Below, one piece after another: positions 1-9,455 of a stretch of DNA of 14,000 nucleotides. This stretch comes from Glandiceps talaboti. Taxonomy: Eukaryota; Hemichordata; Enteropneusta; Spengelidae. The notes below the pieces were generated by a model. That model was given only the letters and a program-made list of their open reading frames with translations. It had not been told where the DNA came from and searched no databases. The stretch covers positions 16,025,694-16,039,693 of the forward strand of contig NC_135552.1 in assembly GCF_964340395.1 (NCBI RefSeq). The letters run 5' to 3'. Made by a program: the position numbers and the translations under genes. Position 1 is the first letter of the stretch; each line of letters begins with the position of its first letter.

Positions 1-202
1 CTCGCTGTTCCCTGTGCACAGACAAGGAAGAAAGTGCATGACTACATGGACTGTGATTCACGAATGACAATAAGATAATGTTAAACACACACTGTGACGT
101 CACCCGCATACATTTGGCATTAATGACTTGTCGACACATCGCGTCGCTAGCCGTATCACACATAGCTAGCTGCTGCTGCTGCTTCTGACCCTCTCCAGTA
201 CC
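1..202 (+). promoter_or_regulatory. 5' flank or 5' UTR of the sulfotransferase gene
   Basis: This stretch lies directly upstream of the proposed start codon and probably holds 5' UTR and perhaps the proximal promoter. It contains a perfect CRE/ATF octamer TGACGTCA at 95-102, a short CTG run at 170-181 and an in-frame TAG at 167-169. No clear TATA box or initiator could be placed, so the transcription start is unknown and may lie before the window. Confidence 0.35.
95..102. promoter_or_regulatory. Perfect CRE/ATF-like octamer TGACGTCA
   Basis: The palindrome TGACGTCA lies about 100 bp upstream of the start codon, a position where CREB/ATF sites often act. Only the match is seen; a regulatory role is inferred. 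Two further copies lie in intron 1 (1704-1711 and 2610-2617). Confidence 0.35.
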
Positions 203-278
203 ATGAGGATCAGTAAATGTGCTGTGCTTCGGTGTTTTTCTGTAATTGTTCTCGGGACTGCCATTGTTGTTTTGAAAG
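203..278 (+). CDS. Sulfotransferase coding exon 1: cytosolic tail and signal anchor
   Basis: This exon encodes residues 1-25 and the first base of codon 26. The ATG at 203 has A at -3, which is a good Kozak position, and an in-frame TAG lies 36 bases upstream with no other in-frame ATG between. The peptide opens with a short basic tail (R2, K5, R10) followed by a hydrophobic run (residues 11-24, CFSVIVLGTAIVVL). That is the pattern of a type II signal anchor that places the enzyme in the Golgi membrane. The exon ends AAAG followed by the donor gtaagg at 279-284. The exon is too short to be found by length alone. It is supported by the donor, by the phase match with exon 2 and by the expected topology of the family. 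The anchor is on the short side, so its exact limits are uncertain. Confidence 0.8.
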
Positions 279-1065
279 GTAAGGCACGTTATATCTTGAA
301 GGGTTTTGTCTGACCGCAGCTTTTGCGAACACTAGAATATTATATGAAGCGTCGTGAACGCAGTCTGTCTCGTTCGTGGAGCAGATCTAGACACCGACAG
401 TCAGAAACACATATAGGAACTGTAGCTGTATTATCGTCTCCACAGTATCAATAATCCGCTACATTATCTTCTTCTGCTTGCCGTATGCAAAGGTATAACA
501 CGCATTCTATATTTGTTTCTCTCGAGGTGGTTTGCATTTCATAGCGAGCGACTTGTCCGTGGCTTATACGTACTTTCTTACGTAAGTATATCAGCGTTAT
601 CGCGAGGGATATAGACGGTTGCCGATCTACATGTAACATTCACAGTATACACATGCATATTTAGACGGTCTGGAGACAGCCGTGATTTACGAAAACAAGT
701 TCGTTACATCATAGGCCACAGGAGAGTATAGAACTTGATACAGCGAACATTTGTCCCTCTTTTACCATTGAGAAGTCGTCTTTCTTCAACGTCGATGTGT
801 GGACGCATATCTTTGCAGCATTAATAGATACTAGAAGGAACGCACGTGGCTCATTCAACGCTCTTTGTAGTGTATGCAGCAGAAAGACATTGTATTGTTC
901 AGTATTTGATAATCGTACGGACAAGTAAGAGTTACGTACAGAAACGACCAAAGATATTCCATGTCCCCAAAAAACAAGCCTTATCGAAGACAAACTCCCA
1001 ACTTGTGTGTTTTATGGCAAAGTCATTGTGCAAATAAATGTGAATGGTGTCGCTCGATACAAAAG
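279..1065 (+). other. Start of intron 1: no recognised feature
   Basis: This is unique-looking AT-rich sequence after the exon 1 donor. Short open frames exist on both strands, but they have no recognisable domain or composition and look like chance frames. Confidence 0.5.
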
Positions 1066-1760
1066 TTCATAATTTGCTATTTGACTTTGAATATGGAGGT
1101 CAAAGTCAAAGGTCAAGGTATAAAATGAAAGCTGAACTTTGGGGTATAGACATTTAAATGGAGTCAACTTTTTGAGTTAATGTCAAAAAGAAAGATTTTG
1201 GTCATTTCACCTTGAAAACGTTTACGTCAAGGTCAAAGGTCATAGTCTCATTAGAAAGCTCATCATTGACAACGTGAGGGTAGACACTTGAATGGTGTCC
1301 ATACCTATCAAACTTTTGGAGATAACATAAAATGTGCCTTTCTATCATCACAAATAGTGGCCACCATTTTGCTACACAGTCAGGGTCACAAAATTCAAGC
1401 GACTTGCATATGCTTCAAATAGTCAAACCCAGGTATATTAAAATATTATCACAGTGACTTAAAATGTTTTGATTAAAAAAGCTATGAAAATAACCCAGGT
1501 TTGGCTATTTGACATTGAAGATGATGTCCAAGGTCAAGGTCTTAAAAAAGAATTCGAAAATGCATATTTGGTAATATGGGTGCAGGCAGGAGTCACTACG
1601 TCTTACACCTCCAAATAATGCATATTGTGAAATTTTGACAACAATTATGGCCACCAATTGGCCATATTTGATGATTCAGTCACAAAACAAAGTGACATGT
1701 ATATGACGTCACTACCTGCATGGGCTCATGTAGCATGTTACCTTTGTGCCAGGTTTGGTT
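1066..1760. repeat. Dimeric interspersed repeat rich in AGGTCA half-sites
   Basis: Two diverged direct copies are visible. The phrase around GCTATTTGAC followed by a cluster of GGTCAA motifs occurs near 1075 and again near 1503. The phrase TGGCCACCA followed by CAGTCA, GTCACAAAA and CATATG or TATATG occurs near 1358 and near 1648. The second copy is shorter than the first by roughly 140 bp. The first copy holds several AGGTCA words (1097-1102, 1110-1115, 1230-1242). This looks like a dispersed, non-coding repeat rather than a gene; its class is unknown. Confidence 0.6.
1230..1242 (+). promoter_or_regulatory. Perfect DR1 nuclear-receptor-type site
   Basis: AGGTCA, one A, AGGTCA is the consensus direct repeat with a 1-bp spacer recognised by RXR/HNF4/COUP-type receptors. 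A weaker AAGTCA-A-AGGTCA lies at 1103-1115. Both sit inside the interspersed repeat, so they may be a property of the repeat rather than of this gene. Confidence 0.35.
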
Positions 1761-2082
1761 GACATCAACTGATATTTAAAAAAAAAAGAGTGACGCATAA
1801 AGTGGTTAGTGATGTGTTCACGGGACTTTTTTTTAAAGATGTTTAGTTTACTTTGCATGCTTTCCTCTCAAAGCACTCCTGAAGTAAAAGCAAATCCGAC
1901 ATATTAAAAAAGTAGTGACTCACTCCTCATTTTCTGTAATATTCAAACCCAACTCTAGTAAATATTTTATTTCGTTTTCCAAACAAAAAACAGACTACCC
2001 ATGTGCCTTTTGTTCCCTTTTCATTGTTTTTGCGTGTTCTATAAGTTTTAGTTGTATAAACTGTGTATTCATCAGGACCCTA
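1761..2082 (+). other. Intron 1 segment with no recognised feature
   Basis: AT-rich intron sequence with short A and T runs, for example 1780-1788 and 1827-1835. No domain-like open frame or structured repeat was seen. Confidence 0.45.
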
Positions 2083-2250
2083 CTTAGTCTAGCTGCTAGA
2101 TCTCGGATGTTCTTCCGATACAATACGACACACGACCGAACATCGCGCTATCGAGGATGGAACATCCGAGTTCGGTCAAGCCCTTACTGCGAACTTCGTT
2201 CGTTTATCGTATCGGAAGAAAGCCCGAACGTCTAGCAGCAAGACTAGACC
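2083..2250. repeat. MITE-like palindromic block with inverted ends
   Basis: The left end reads TAGTCTAGCTGCTAGA at 2085-2100 and TTCCGATAC at 2113-2121. The right end, read on the opposite strand, gives TAGTCTTGCTGCTAGA followed by TTCCGATAC. A second, nested inverted pair is CTCGGATGTTC at 2102-2112 against GAACATCCGAG at 2160-2170. The block is about 165 bp, richer in CpG and GC than the intron around it, and has no coding content. These traits fit a small non-autonomous DNA element or a foldback repeat. Target duplications could not be assigned. Confidence 0.6.
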
Positions 2251-2970
<720 letters not shown>

Positions 2971-3267
2971 CAAGGATTGACCTGATACAACGTATTTTAT
3001 TGGCATTTACGAACACTAACAAAGCATCTTCACCGGTTAATATCATGACATGTGATTATATCGACAGTGACCAAGAGAGGTGACGATGTTTCGTGAATAT
3101 TCGTAATTGTGTCGTATCGCGGACTCGTACTTCTAGTCCAGTCCAGACGCGATAATAACGCAAATTTATAATGCGCCTTTATTCCTTAGAGCTCAAGGCG
3201 CTCACAAGTACTATTACCCTTTGCACGGATCAATGGCAGCACAACGGCTCTTTATACTTCCCCAACT

Positions 3268-3272
<5 letters not shown>

Positions 3273-3351
<79 letters not shown>
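3273..3351. repeat. (AT)n microsatellite, second tract
   Basis: About 79 bp of pure alternating AT. It is separated from the first tract by about 305 bp of ordinary intron sequence that shows no feature. Confidence 0.97.
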
Positions 3352-3352
<1 letters not shown>

Positions 3353-3411
3353 CTATATTGTTGTCTGAAGATCGCTCAAAGCGTGAAACTCTGAGTAACG
3401 ACTTATTACAT

Positions 3412-4056
<645 letters not shown>

Positions 4057-4410
4057 TTCAATGGAGGTGGTTTTGTCTCGAGGTATATTTTCTAATTCGG
4101 CCGAATTGGTTAGAAAACTATTAGCAGACTTATGTTCGCAAAATAGTCCTACATTCAATGGGGGTGGTTTTGTCTGGAGGTATAATTTCCAATTCGGCCG
4201 AATTGGTTAGAAAACTATTATTAGCAGACTTATGTTCGCAAAATAGTCCTACATTGAATTTGTGGAATTCACCGCTGTCGATGGTGTCTGTCGAGTGGTA
4301 CTTATATGAAGGATTTGACAGTGTATATTCGAGTTTTGGTTATGCCATATCTATAGGGAATTTTGTCCGGGTTATTTTCCAATTTGGCCGCGAATGGATT
4401 AGAAAAAAAT
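4057..4410. repeat. About 97-bp tandem array with a palindromic core
   Basis: Copy 1 starts at 4057 and copy 2 at 4154; they are near identical over 97 bp apart from a few substitutions and a 3-bp insertion (an extra TTA) in copy 2. A degraded copy is recognisable at about 4355-4410, anchored on TTTTGTC at 4361. The anchor spacing of 97 and then 193 bp implies that a third, nearly unrecognisable unit lies between copies 2 and 4. Each clear unit carries AATTCGGCCGAATT (4094-4107, and 4191-4204 within a longer perfect palindrome at 4189-4206). A short open frame from about 4158 is a by-product of the repeat. Confidence 0.85.
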
Positions 4411-4932
4411 ACAACGGGTAACACTGAAGTAAAGCACTTTGAAATTTGTCTATGTGCTACACTCTTTTATGACAGCTATATCAAGTGTAAAAAGTAAACT
4501 TTTTCATTTGGTTCATTTTCAAGCCCAGCATGTGGCCTTTCTAATGTGGCCAATTAGCAAATGAAACAGCATACGTTTACGTACAGTTGATATGGATGTT
4601 ATAAATGATTGTGGTACATACAGAAAGCGTTTTACTTTGGTGTTATGGGTTTATCGTGTAATTAATCACTTAGATTTATGACATACGTAATATTTCACTC
4701 CTGTATGAAAAAGAATGTTTTGTGACGATACCACAGTTCAAGTTTCTTTACAATTTTTCGAACACTGTAACACACGATGAGCTAATATTCATGCACGAAC
4801 TGTTTTTGTTCTTGCATCCATTGACTATATAGGCTGTATATATTGAAACATGCTATGTCGTTTTATTATTTTTTGCCAAAGTACACTTTATTAAAATAAT
4901 TCACGAACTAGTATTGTCTGTCTGTCTGTCAG
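4411..4932 (+). other. End of intron 1, no gene; acceptor for exon 2
   Basis: AT-rich sequence without recognisable features up to a run of TCTG units at about 4916-4930. That run serves as the polypyrimidine tract before the acceptor AG at 4931-4932. Confidence 0.5.
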
Positions 4933-5072
4933 GGTATTTTCAAGACAAAGAACTATACAACGTCGTTCGTCACGGTCTATTCAATACAACAGAGTCTCGT
5001 CCTCACCGGTTATCACATATCCTAGTTGACCAGCATGATGCCATCAACGGAAGCGACAACTTGCACATCAAG
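4933..5072 (+). CDS. Sulfotransferase coding exon 2: stem region
   Basis: The exon encodes the last two bases of codon 26 through residue 72, beginning GYFQDKELYNVV and ending DNLHIK. The acceptor is a TCTG run followed by cag, and the donor is AAG followed by gtacgt at 5073. It enters in phase 1 and leaves in phase 0, matching exons 1 and 3 exactly. The peptide is hydrophilic and holds two N-glycosylation sequons, N43-T-T and N64-G-S, which fits a luminal stem between the membrane anchor and the catalytic domain. Stems of this family are poorly conserved, so the exon is supported by splice signals, frame and context rather than by a domain. Confidence 0.78.
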
Positions 5073-5364
5073 GTACGTAGAACCATCATCAACTCCTGTT
5101 ACATTGCCTTTAATTTATAAGTTGCGAAGCTGGCTCATATTTTGTCAATCAATCCGTTCAAATTTGGAACTAGTCCACATTTTAATTTCTAGGTATATTG
5201 CTTGTCTGTTTAGCCGACAAGCGCTTCTTAACTACGCATATTTTTGCACTATTTTTTGGAATAGCCGTGGCAATACATCTGGACATATAATGCACTGCAT
5301 TTTAAATGCTCATATTTATTTTTTTCTTGACACAAAAAAAATCGCAACTTTTGTTACTCAATAA
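5073..5364 (+). other. Start of intron 2, up to the transposon insertion
   Basis: Ordinary intron sequence after the exon 2 donor. It ends in TAA (5362-5364), which is also found just after the right end of the transposon. Confidence 0.5.
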
Positions 5365-5414
5365 GGCTGCTTTCACAAACACTTGTTAGGGGGGGGGGGG
5401 GGTGGGAGATTTTT
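5365..5414 (+). repeat. Left terminal inverted repeat
   Basis: This is the 5' end of the transposon, pairing with 9446-9495. It includes a run of 14 G at 5389-5402 followed by TGGG. The right end has only six G at the same place, so most of the length difference between the two ends is in this homopolymer. Confidence 0.78.
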
Positions 5415-5430
5415 TGTAAAACCCTAATTT

Positions 5431-5555
5431 TTTTCAAGTATCCCCCCCCTGCCATATTCCAATATTTTTCAAGTACCCCCCCTGCCAAAGCCCCAAATAT
5501 TTCAAGTACCCCCCCCCCTACCCAAATAAATTTTCAAGTACCCCCCACCCGAATA
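5431..5555 (+). repeat. Left subterminal iterons, TTTTCAAGTA plus C-run
   Basis: Four units share CAAGTA followed by a run of C, with CAAGTA at 5435, 5470, 5503 and 5535. The period is 32-35 bp, and AT-rich linkers often contain AATA or AAATA. Such arrays near transposon ends often bind the transposase, which is inferred here. Confidence 0.75.
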
Positions 5556-6295
5556 AATTTTTTTGGGGAATACTCTTCCTGTGCGTTAACATTCCATACC
5601 AAGTACAAAACTGTACATAATACACTTAATACCAACTTTGTCCATTATACATTGTATATATAATCAATTTGTATATTGTGTTTACACAAACATCAGTTAA
5701 AACAAAATGTTATGTTAACCAGTGCATTGCCTTTCCAAAAAACAACATATACTTGTAAATGAATTACACTTTGAATAACTCTTGTAAAATGATCAGCAGA
5801 CCAACTGAGTCTTTGTTTTCTGTTCAATATTGTATTAGTACATTATACTAGTAGTGTTACAGTTGAATGTCATTTTAGTTGTATTTGCAAATATTGTGAT
5901 GCACATGTTATCTAAAGAGAGTTTTATACTGTATTGTTCCAGTTCAGTTTCCCAAATGTGTGCTAAAAGAAATCAAATTGGTCTAAATAACACTGAAAAA
6001 AACTCTTAATAAAATGTATTGCCATGTATCCCGTTCTTGTTTGATATAAATTAGTTCAATATAATGTCAAAAGAAAATAAATGTATGACTCAAAAATGTC
6101 AGCCACATTTCATCTAACAGAATAGGAATCAAGTGATATATATTAGTGGTAATGATAATTAAGATGGCCATATTATCATTGTAATTGTATATCTTAATGA
6201 ACCTGGTAATACATTTGTAAGAGCCTGATTACTGGACTGGTTTAGATTACAAAGGTGAATGCAGGATTTTAAACAAAGTCTCAGAATGTGTTTAT
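5556..6295 (+). other. Transposon interior, no coding signal
   Basis: AT-rich sequence between the left iterons and the decayed minus-strand gene. No open frame of note was found on either strand. It may hold the 3' UTR of the minus-strand gene. Confidence 0.45.
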
Positions 6296-7173
6296 TTAAT
6301 TTTTTGATTTCCAAGTGGTAGCTCTCCTTCCAGATCTTGTGTATATAAACGTGGCATTATCATCATCATCGTCATCATCATCATCATCAGACCCAATTTC
6401 TCCTTCAACTTCATCAGAGTTGGAACTAGCTGTATCATCATTCTCACTGTCACTGTCATCAGATGACAAATCACTCTCACTTTCTTTAGATTGATAATAG
6501 TGGCATCTTACAGCCTCAACTTTGTCTATTTTGTGCATTCCTGCCACAGCTGGAATTTCATAGTTGGAAAGGTACTTATCAAGTTCTTTCACTTTCAATT
6601 TGGAAATGTCACTGTTTCTGACAAGCGCATCCCAGTCATATTCATCAAATTTTTTTCAGCACGCACGTTGCTCCCTTTCTTTCATTCTTTTTCTTTCCCT
6701 CATAGAGGCAAGTGTTCTCTGTTGTTCTAAATGAAGGATTGCTCCCTTTAATATCTCTTTCTTGACACACAGTTTCTTCCTCAATTCGTCAAGTTTCTCA
6801 ACATTTTTACTTGACACTAACCCTTTACTATACAGGTGTTTTAGTTGTGCACGGGGTTGGAAGTCATCTGGTGGTCTTTCACAGATGTCAGCTCCTTTCT
6901 GGAGCTGAACATTTAAGAACATTCTTGTTCATTAGTTTATCAAGTACATGTATCGGTAATATTACATGCAAGTTTGATGTCCACAAATATCCCTGACTGG
7001 TTGATATTCCTGAACTCTGGAGAACTCAGGTGTGATATTCTATCAAAACCTAGTGCTGAAGCAGTATTGGACCCTTGTCTTTTCTCTGGTCACAACTGTT
7101 GTAAATCTATTGCCCTTTCAGTCTCTAAAATATGGTCATACGATATACCACCACTCCTTTCAACCCCTGACAT
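6296..7173 (-). pseudogene. Decayed transposon-borne gene with SAP-like motif and acidic tail
   Basis: Read on the minus strand, a broken frame starts MSGVERSGG at 7173. It meets a TGA at 7092-7090 where a Trp codon would fit (QQL-stop-PEKRQG), then runs through ALGFDRISHL and FRNINQSGIFVDIK. It changes frame near 6965 into a piece with VLDKLMNKNVLKCSAP, and again near 6925 into a Lys/Arg/Glu-rich, coiled-coil-like segment (6922-6656) ending RERKRMKEREQRAC. A third shift at the seven-base T run 6650-6656 leads to YDWDALVRNS and KVKELDKYLSNYEIP, a short helix-turn-helix stretch resembling a SAP DNA-binding motif. After that come a Ser/Asp/Glu tract, ten Asp in a row (6356-6385) and the tail TRSGRRATTWKSKN with a stop. 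I do not recognise a named gene. Similar SAP plus TRSGR proteins are, to my memory, multi-copy and uncharacterised in invertebrates. No catalytic domain is visible. Confidence 0.6.
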
Positions 7174-7316
7174 GTAATTTACATGATAATTAAATCCAGT
7201 AAATAAACACAATGTGACATATGATCTATGCTGTTCCAATCTAAGTATGTATATTCCATTCATTTATAATTTAAGAATAGCTGTATGTATTATGTGTCAC
7301 CAGTTTTGATAGTATG
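7174..7316. other. Short gap between the decayed gene and the LINE
   Basis: AT-rich sequence that would be upstream of the minus-strand gene and so may once have held its promoter. The LINE insertion point lies near its right edge. Confidence 0.35.
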
Positions 7317-8060
7317 GTACATATGTTAAATGATTCTAAGACAGAAGTCATTTTAATTCGTTCCAAATTTGATCATTCGCCGTTGCCACTCACTTCCATC
7401 AACATATGTTCAAGTGTTATTGAAACTACTTCATCTGCGAGAAACATTGGTGTCATATTTGATGACAATTATACATTTCAACAACACATAATTACCACCT
7501 GCCGCACCATTCACTTCCTCCTTCGTAAAATTGAACACATCAGGAAATACCTCTCTCAGGATTCTTGTGCCACCCTCGTCCATGCTGTCATATCATCGAA
7601 GCTGGACTATTGTAATTCCTTACTATATGGTCTGCCTGACGTTCACTTACAGCGCTTACAACGTGCCCAAAATACGGCAGCTAGGATTATTACGCGCACC
7701 AGGAAATTCGAACACATAACCCCTATTCTAAAACAACTTCATTGGCTTCCAGTATCTCATCGTATTGTTTTCAAACTTCTGCTCTTCACTTATAAAGCCC
7801 TAAATGGAATATCTCCACAATATCTCAAGAACTTAATTACACCTCGTTCTTCATTACGCACTCTTCGTTCATCGGATAAATGCCTTCTGCATACACCCAA
7901 ATGGAATCTGGTTTCCTATGGTCGCCGCTCCTTCTCTTCAGCAGCCCCTGAACTTTGGAACTCTCTACCCCTGGACATTAAAACCTCTCCCAATGTTAAC
8001 ATTTTCAAAAGACGCTTGAAAACCCACATATTTCAGAGAGCTTTTTCATCTCCTTTCTAA
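7314..8060 (+). CDS. 5'-truncated LINE reverse transcriptase, C-terminal part (L2/CR1-like)
   Basis: An unbroken frame of 248 codons carries the usual order of motifs from the C-terminal part of a non-LTR reverse transcriptase: LNDSKTEVILI (5-15), RNIGVIFD (43-50), LDYCNSLLYGLP (97-108), LQRLQRAQNTAARII (112-126), HWLPV (143-147) and APELWNSLP near 215. The endonuclease domain and the palm with its catalytic FADD-type box are missing because the copy is truncated at its 5' end, as is usual for LINEs. The ATG at 7314 is a chance start at the insertion junction; true element sequence probably begins within a few codons of LNDSK. The fragment cannot be an active enzyme. The open frame suggests a recent insertion, younger than the decayed gene beside it. 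Confidence 0.88.
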   Translation: MVHMLNDSKTEVILIRSKFDHSPLPLTSINICSSVIETTSSARNIGVIFDDNYTFQQHIITTCRTIHFLLRKIEHIRKYLSQDSCATLVHAVISSKLDYCNSLLYGLPDVHLQRLQRAQNTAARIITRTRKFEHITPILKQLHWLPVSHRIVFKLLLFTYKALNGISPQYLKNLITPRSSLRTLRSSDKCLLHTPKWNLVSYGRRSFSSAAPELWNSLPLDIKTSPNVNIFKRRLKTHIFQRAFSSPF

Positions 8061-8128
8061 CTCTAAGCGCCACTGAACATTGTTTTCTTTGGATATTTGG
8101 CGCTATATAAATTTATTAGATAGATAGA
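7317..8128 (+). mobile_element. Nested L2-like LINE fragment with 3' stem-loop and TAGA tail
   Basis: The insertion starts near 7317, ends after TTTGGCGCTATATAAA and finishes in a short TAGA microsatellite (8118-8128). An inverted pair, AGCGCC at 8066-8071 and GGCGCT at 8099-8104, forms a stem-loop close to the 3' end. L2-clade LINEs such as eel UnaL2 are known to end in a stem-loop plus a short tandem repeat used for priming, which supports the clade call. No clear target duplication was seen. Confidence 0.8.
8066..8104 (+). other. LINE 3'-terminal stem-loop
   Basis: AGCGCC pairs with GGCGCT around a 27-nt loop, just before TATATAAATTTATT and the TAGA repeat. By analogy with other L2 elements this would be the recognition site of the reverse transcriptase on its own RNA. 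Confidence 0.55.
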
Positions 8129-9248
8129 TGTGCTAACATGTGGTTGAAAGTATGGCATTCCATAAAGCCATATTTTACTAGTTTTTGTATCATTTATTCC
8201 ACATACAAATGTAACATGTACAAAACATGTATAAAAAAGAACCTATCCATATATTTAGTATTCACAGTAGATTATAGGATTTGTTTATGTACTACTACAA
8301 CATGTAAATGTACACCTGTGAATACAATTTAGTAGAAATAGGGAGAACTTGCTCAAAGTGTTCCTGAAACTAATGTACTTGCGAGATACAGGGTCACCAT
8401 GGGTGACTTGTTCATAGTATTACTAAAACTAAATGTAGAATAACTTGTGAGATACTAGCCTGTAAGATACGTCGTAACGTTCTGCCCTCACTGGACTCCT
8501 CTCACATGGTAGGGGTTGCCCGATGTGCATCCATATATATAGTGTCAAAGTTTTATTTATTTATCTTTATATTTACAAGTAATAGTATATTCATGCAAAG
8601 TTGAAAAGTATGTGCAAAAATCTTATTTTACTTTTTCTCTGTTAACTCAGCTTGTGAGATATTGTCTTCTGTTTCACATGTAGCAGACGTTGCCAATATG
8701 CTAATTTTAGAAAATATTTAGAATGTGTTATTAAAAGTTTGTGTTAAAAATTATAGTCATATCTATAGGCTGAAAAAATACCTTGCACAGAAGTTTTTGA
8801 TACTTGTCAAGTATGTTTTAGTGCAGGTGCATCTTTTACATTTTGATGGCAGGCTGAGATGAACCTTTTCCAACTCTTTTTTTTTCACTTCCAAGAGCTG
8901 CAAATGTAAAATGCTGTCATATTTGTCTGTCATTTAATACTAGTAAGAATTACATGAAAAAGTTACATATCATTGTGATAACCACAAACCAAAACACAGT
9001 CATGTCACAAAGAATATTTTCAGTACAGTGTAAAGGTAATTTCACAAATTAAATGAACCAAATTTCAGTAGATAGTAGTGTACATGAAAGACACTGGTAT
9101 TTTCAGACAAAAAACAATCTGTACCACTCAATTCGCCCATTTCAATTTATCATTACATTAACAGTTTATTAAAAGAAAATTAAAATTTGACTGTTTTTGT
9201 TTTTCATTTTACTAACTTGTGAGCAACTGTTGTTTGTAGCCGCTGTTT

Positions 9249-9250
<2 letters not shown>
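8129..9250 (+). other. Right part of the transposon: no coding signal
   Basis: About 1.1 kb of AT-rich sequence without a meaningful open frame on either strand. A loosely repeated phrase, CTTGTGAGATA or CTTGCGAGATA, occurs near 8379, 8448 and 8651. If a transposase gene was once here it is deleted or beyond recognition. Confidence 0.45.
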
Positions 9251-9292
<42 letters not shown>

Positions 9293-9293
9293 G
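9251..9293. repeat. (GTT)n microsatellite
   Basis: A pure GTT trinucleotide run of 43 bp inside the right part of the transposon. Confidence 0.95.
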
Positions 9294-9358
9294 AAAAAGG
9301 AAGACCAACATTTTAAAAGCTTATTTTCCCATGTTTGAAAAGTCATGGTGTCAATTTA

Positions 9359-9455
9359 TTTTCAGGTCCCCCCCCTACAACCCATAACATTTTTTTGAGG
9401 TACCCCCCCCCACACACACACACTATCCGTATATTTTCAAGTCCCCTCCCCCTAA
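9359..9455 (+). repeat. Right subterminal iterons
   Basis: Three units resemble the left array: TTTTCAGGT plus C-run at about 9360, TTTTTGAGGTA plus C-run at about 9392, and TTTTCAAGT plus a C-rich run at about 9434. They lie on the same strand as the left array, although the terminal repeats are inverted. Confidence 0.7.

Noticed and set aside
448-1037. Open frames on both strands in early intron 1
   Set aside because: They overlap one another on opposite strands, lack domains, and lie between two confirmed exons of the same gene.
4158-4421. 87-codon open frame in the tandem array
   Set aside because: It lies across repeat units and a palindrome, has no recognisable domain, and is explained by the duplication.
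6292-6480. Met-rich minus-strand frame
   Set aside because: It is the alternative frame of the Asp codon repeat in the decayed gene.
6974-7177. Plus-strand frame opposite the decayed gene
   Set aside because: It is the shadow of the minus-strand frame, whose residues show the coding pattern.
7317-8060. Host reverse transcriptase gene
   Set aside because: The catalytic palm and endonuclease are missing and an L2-type 3' tail follows, so this is a truncated mobile element.
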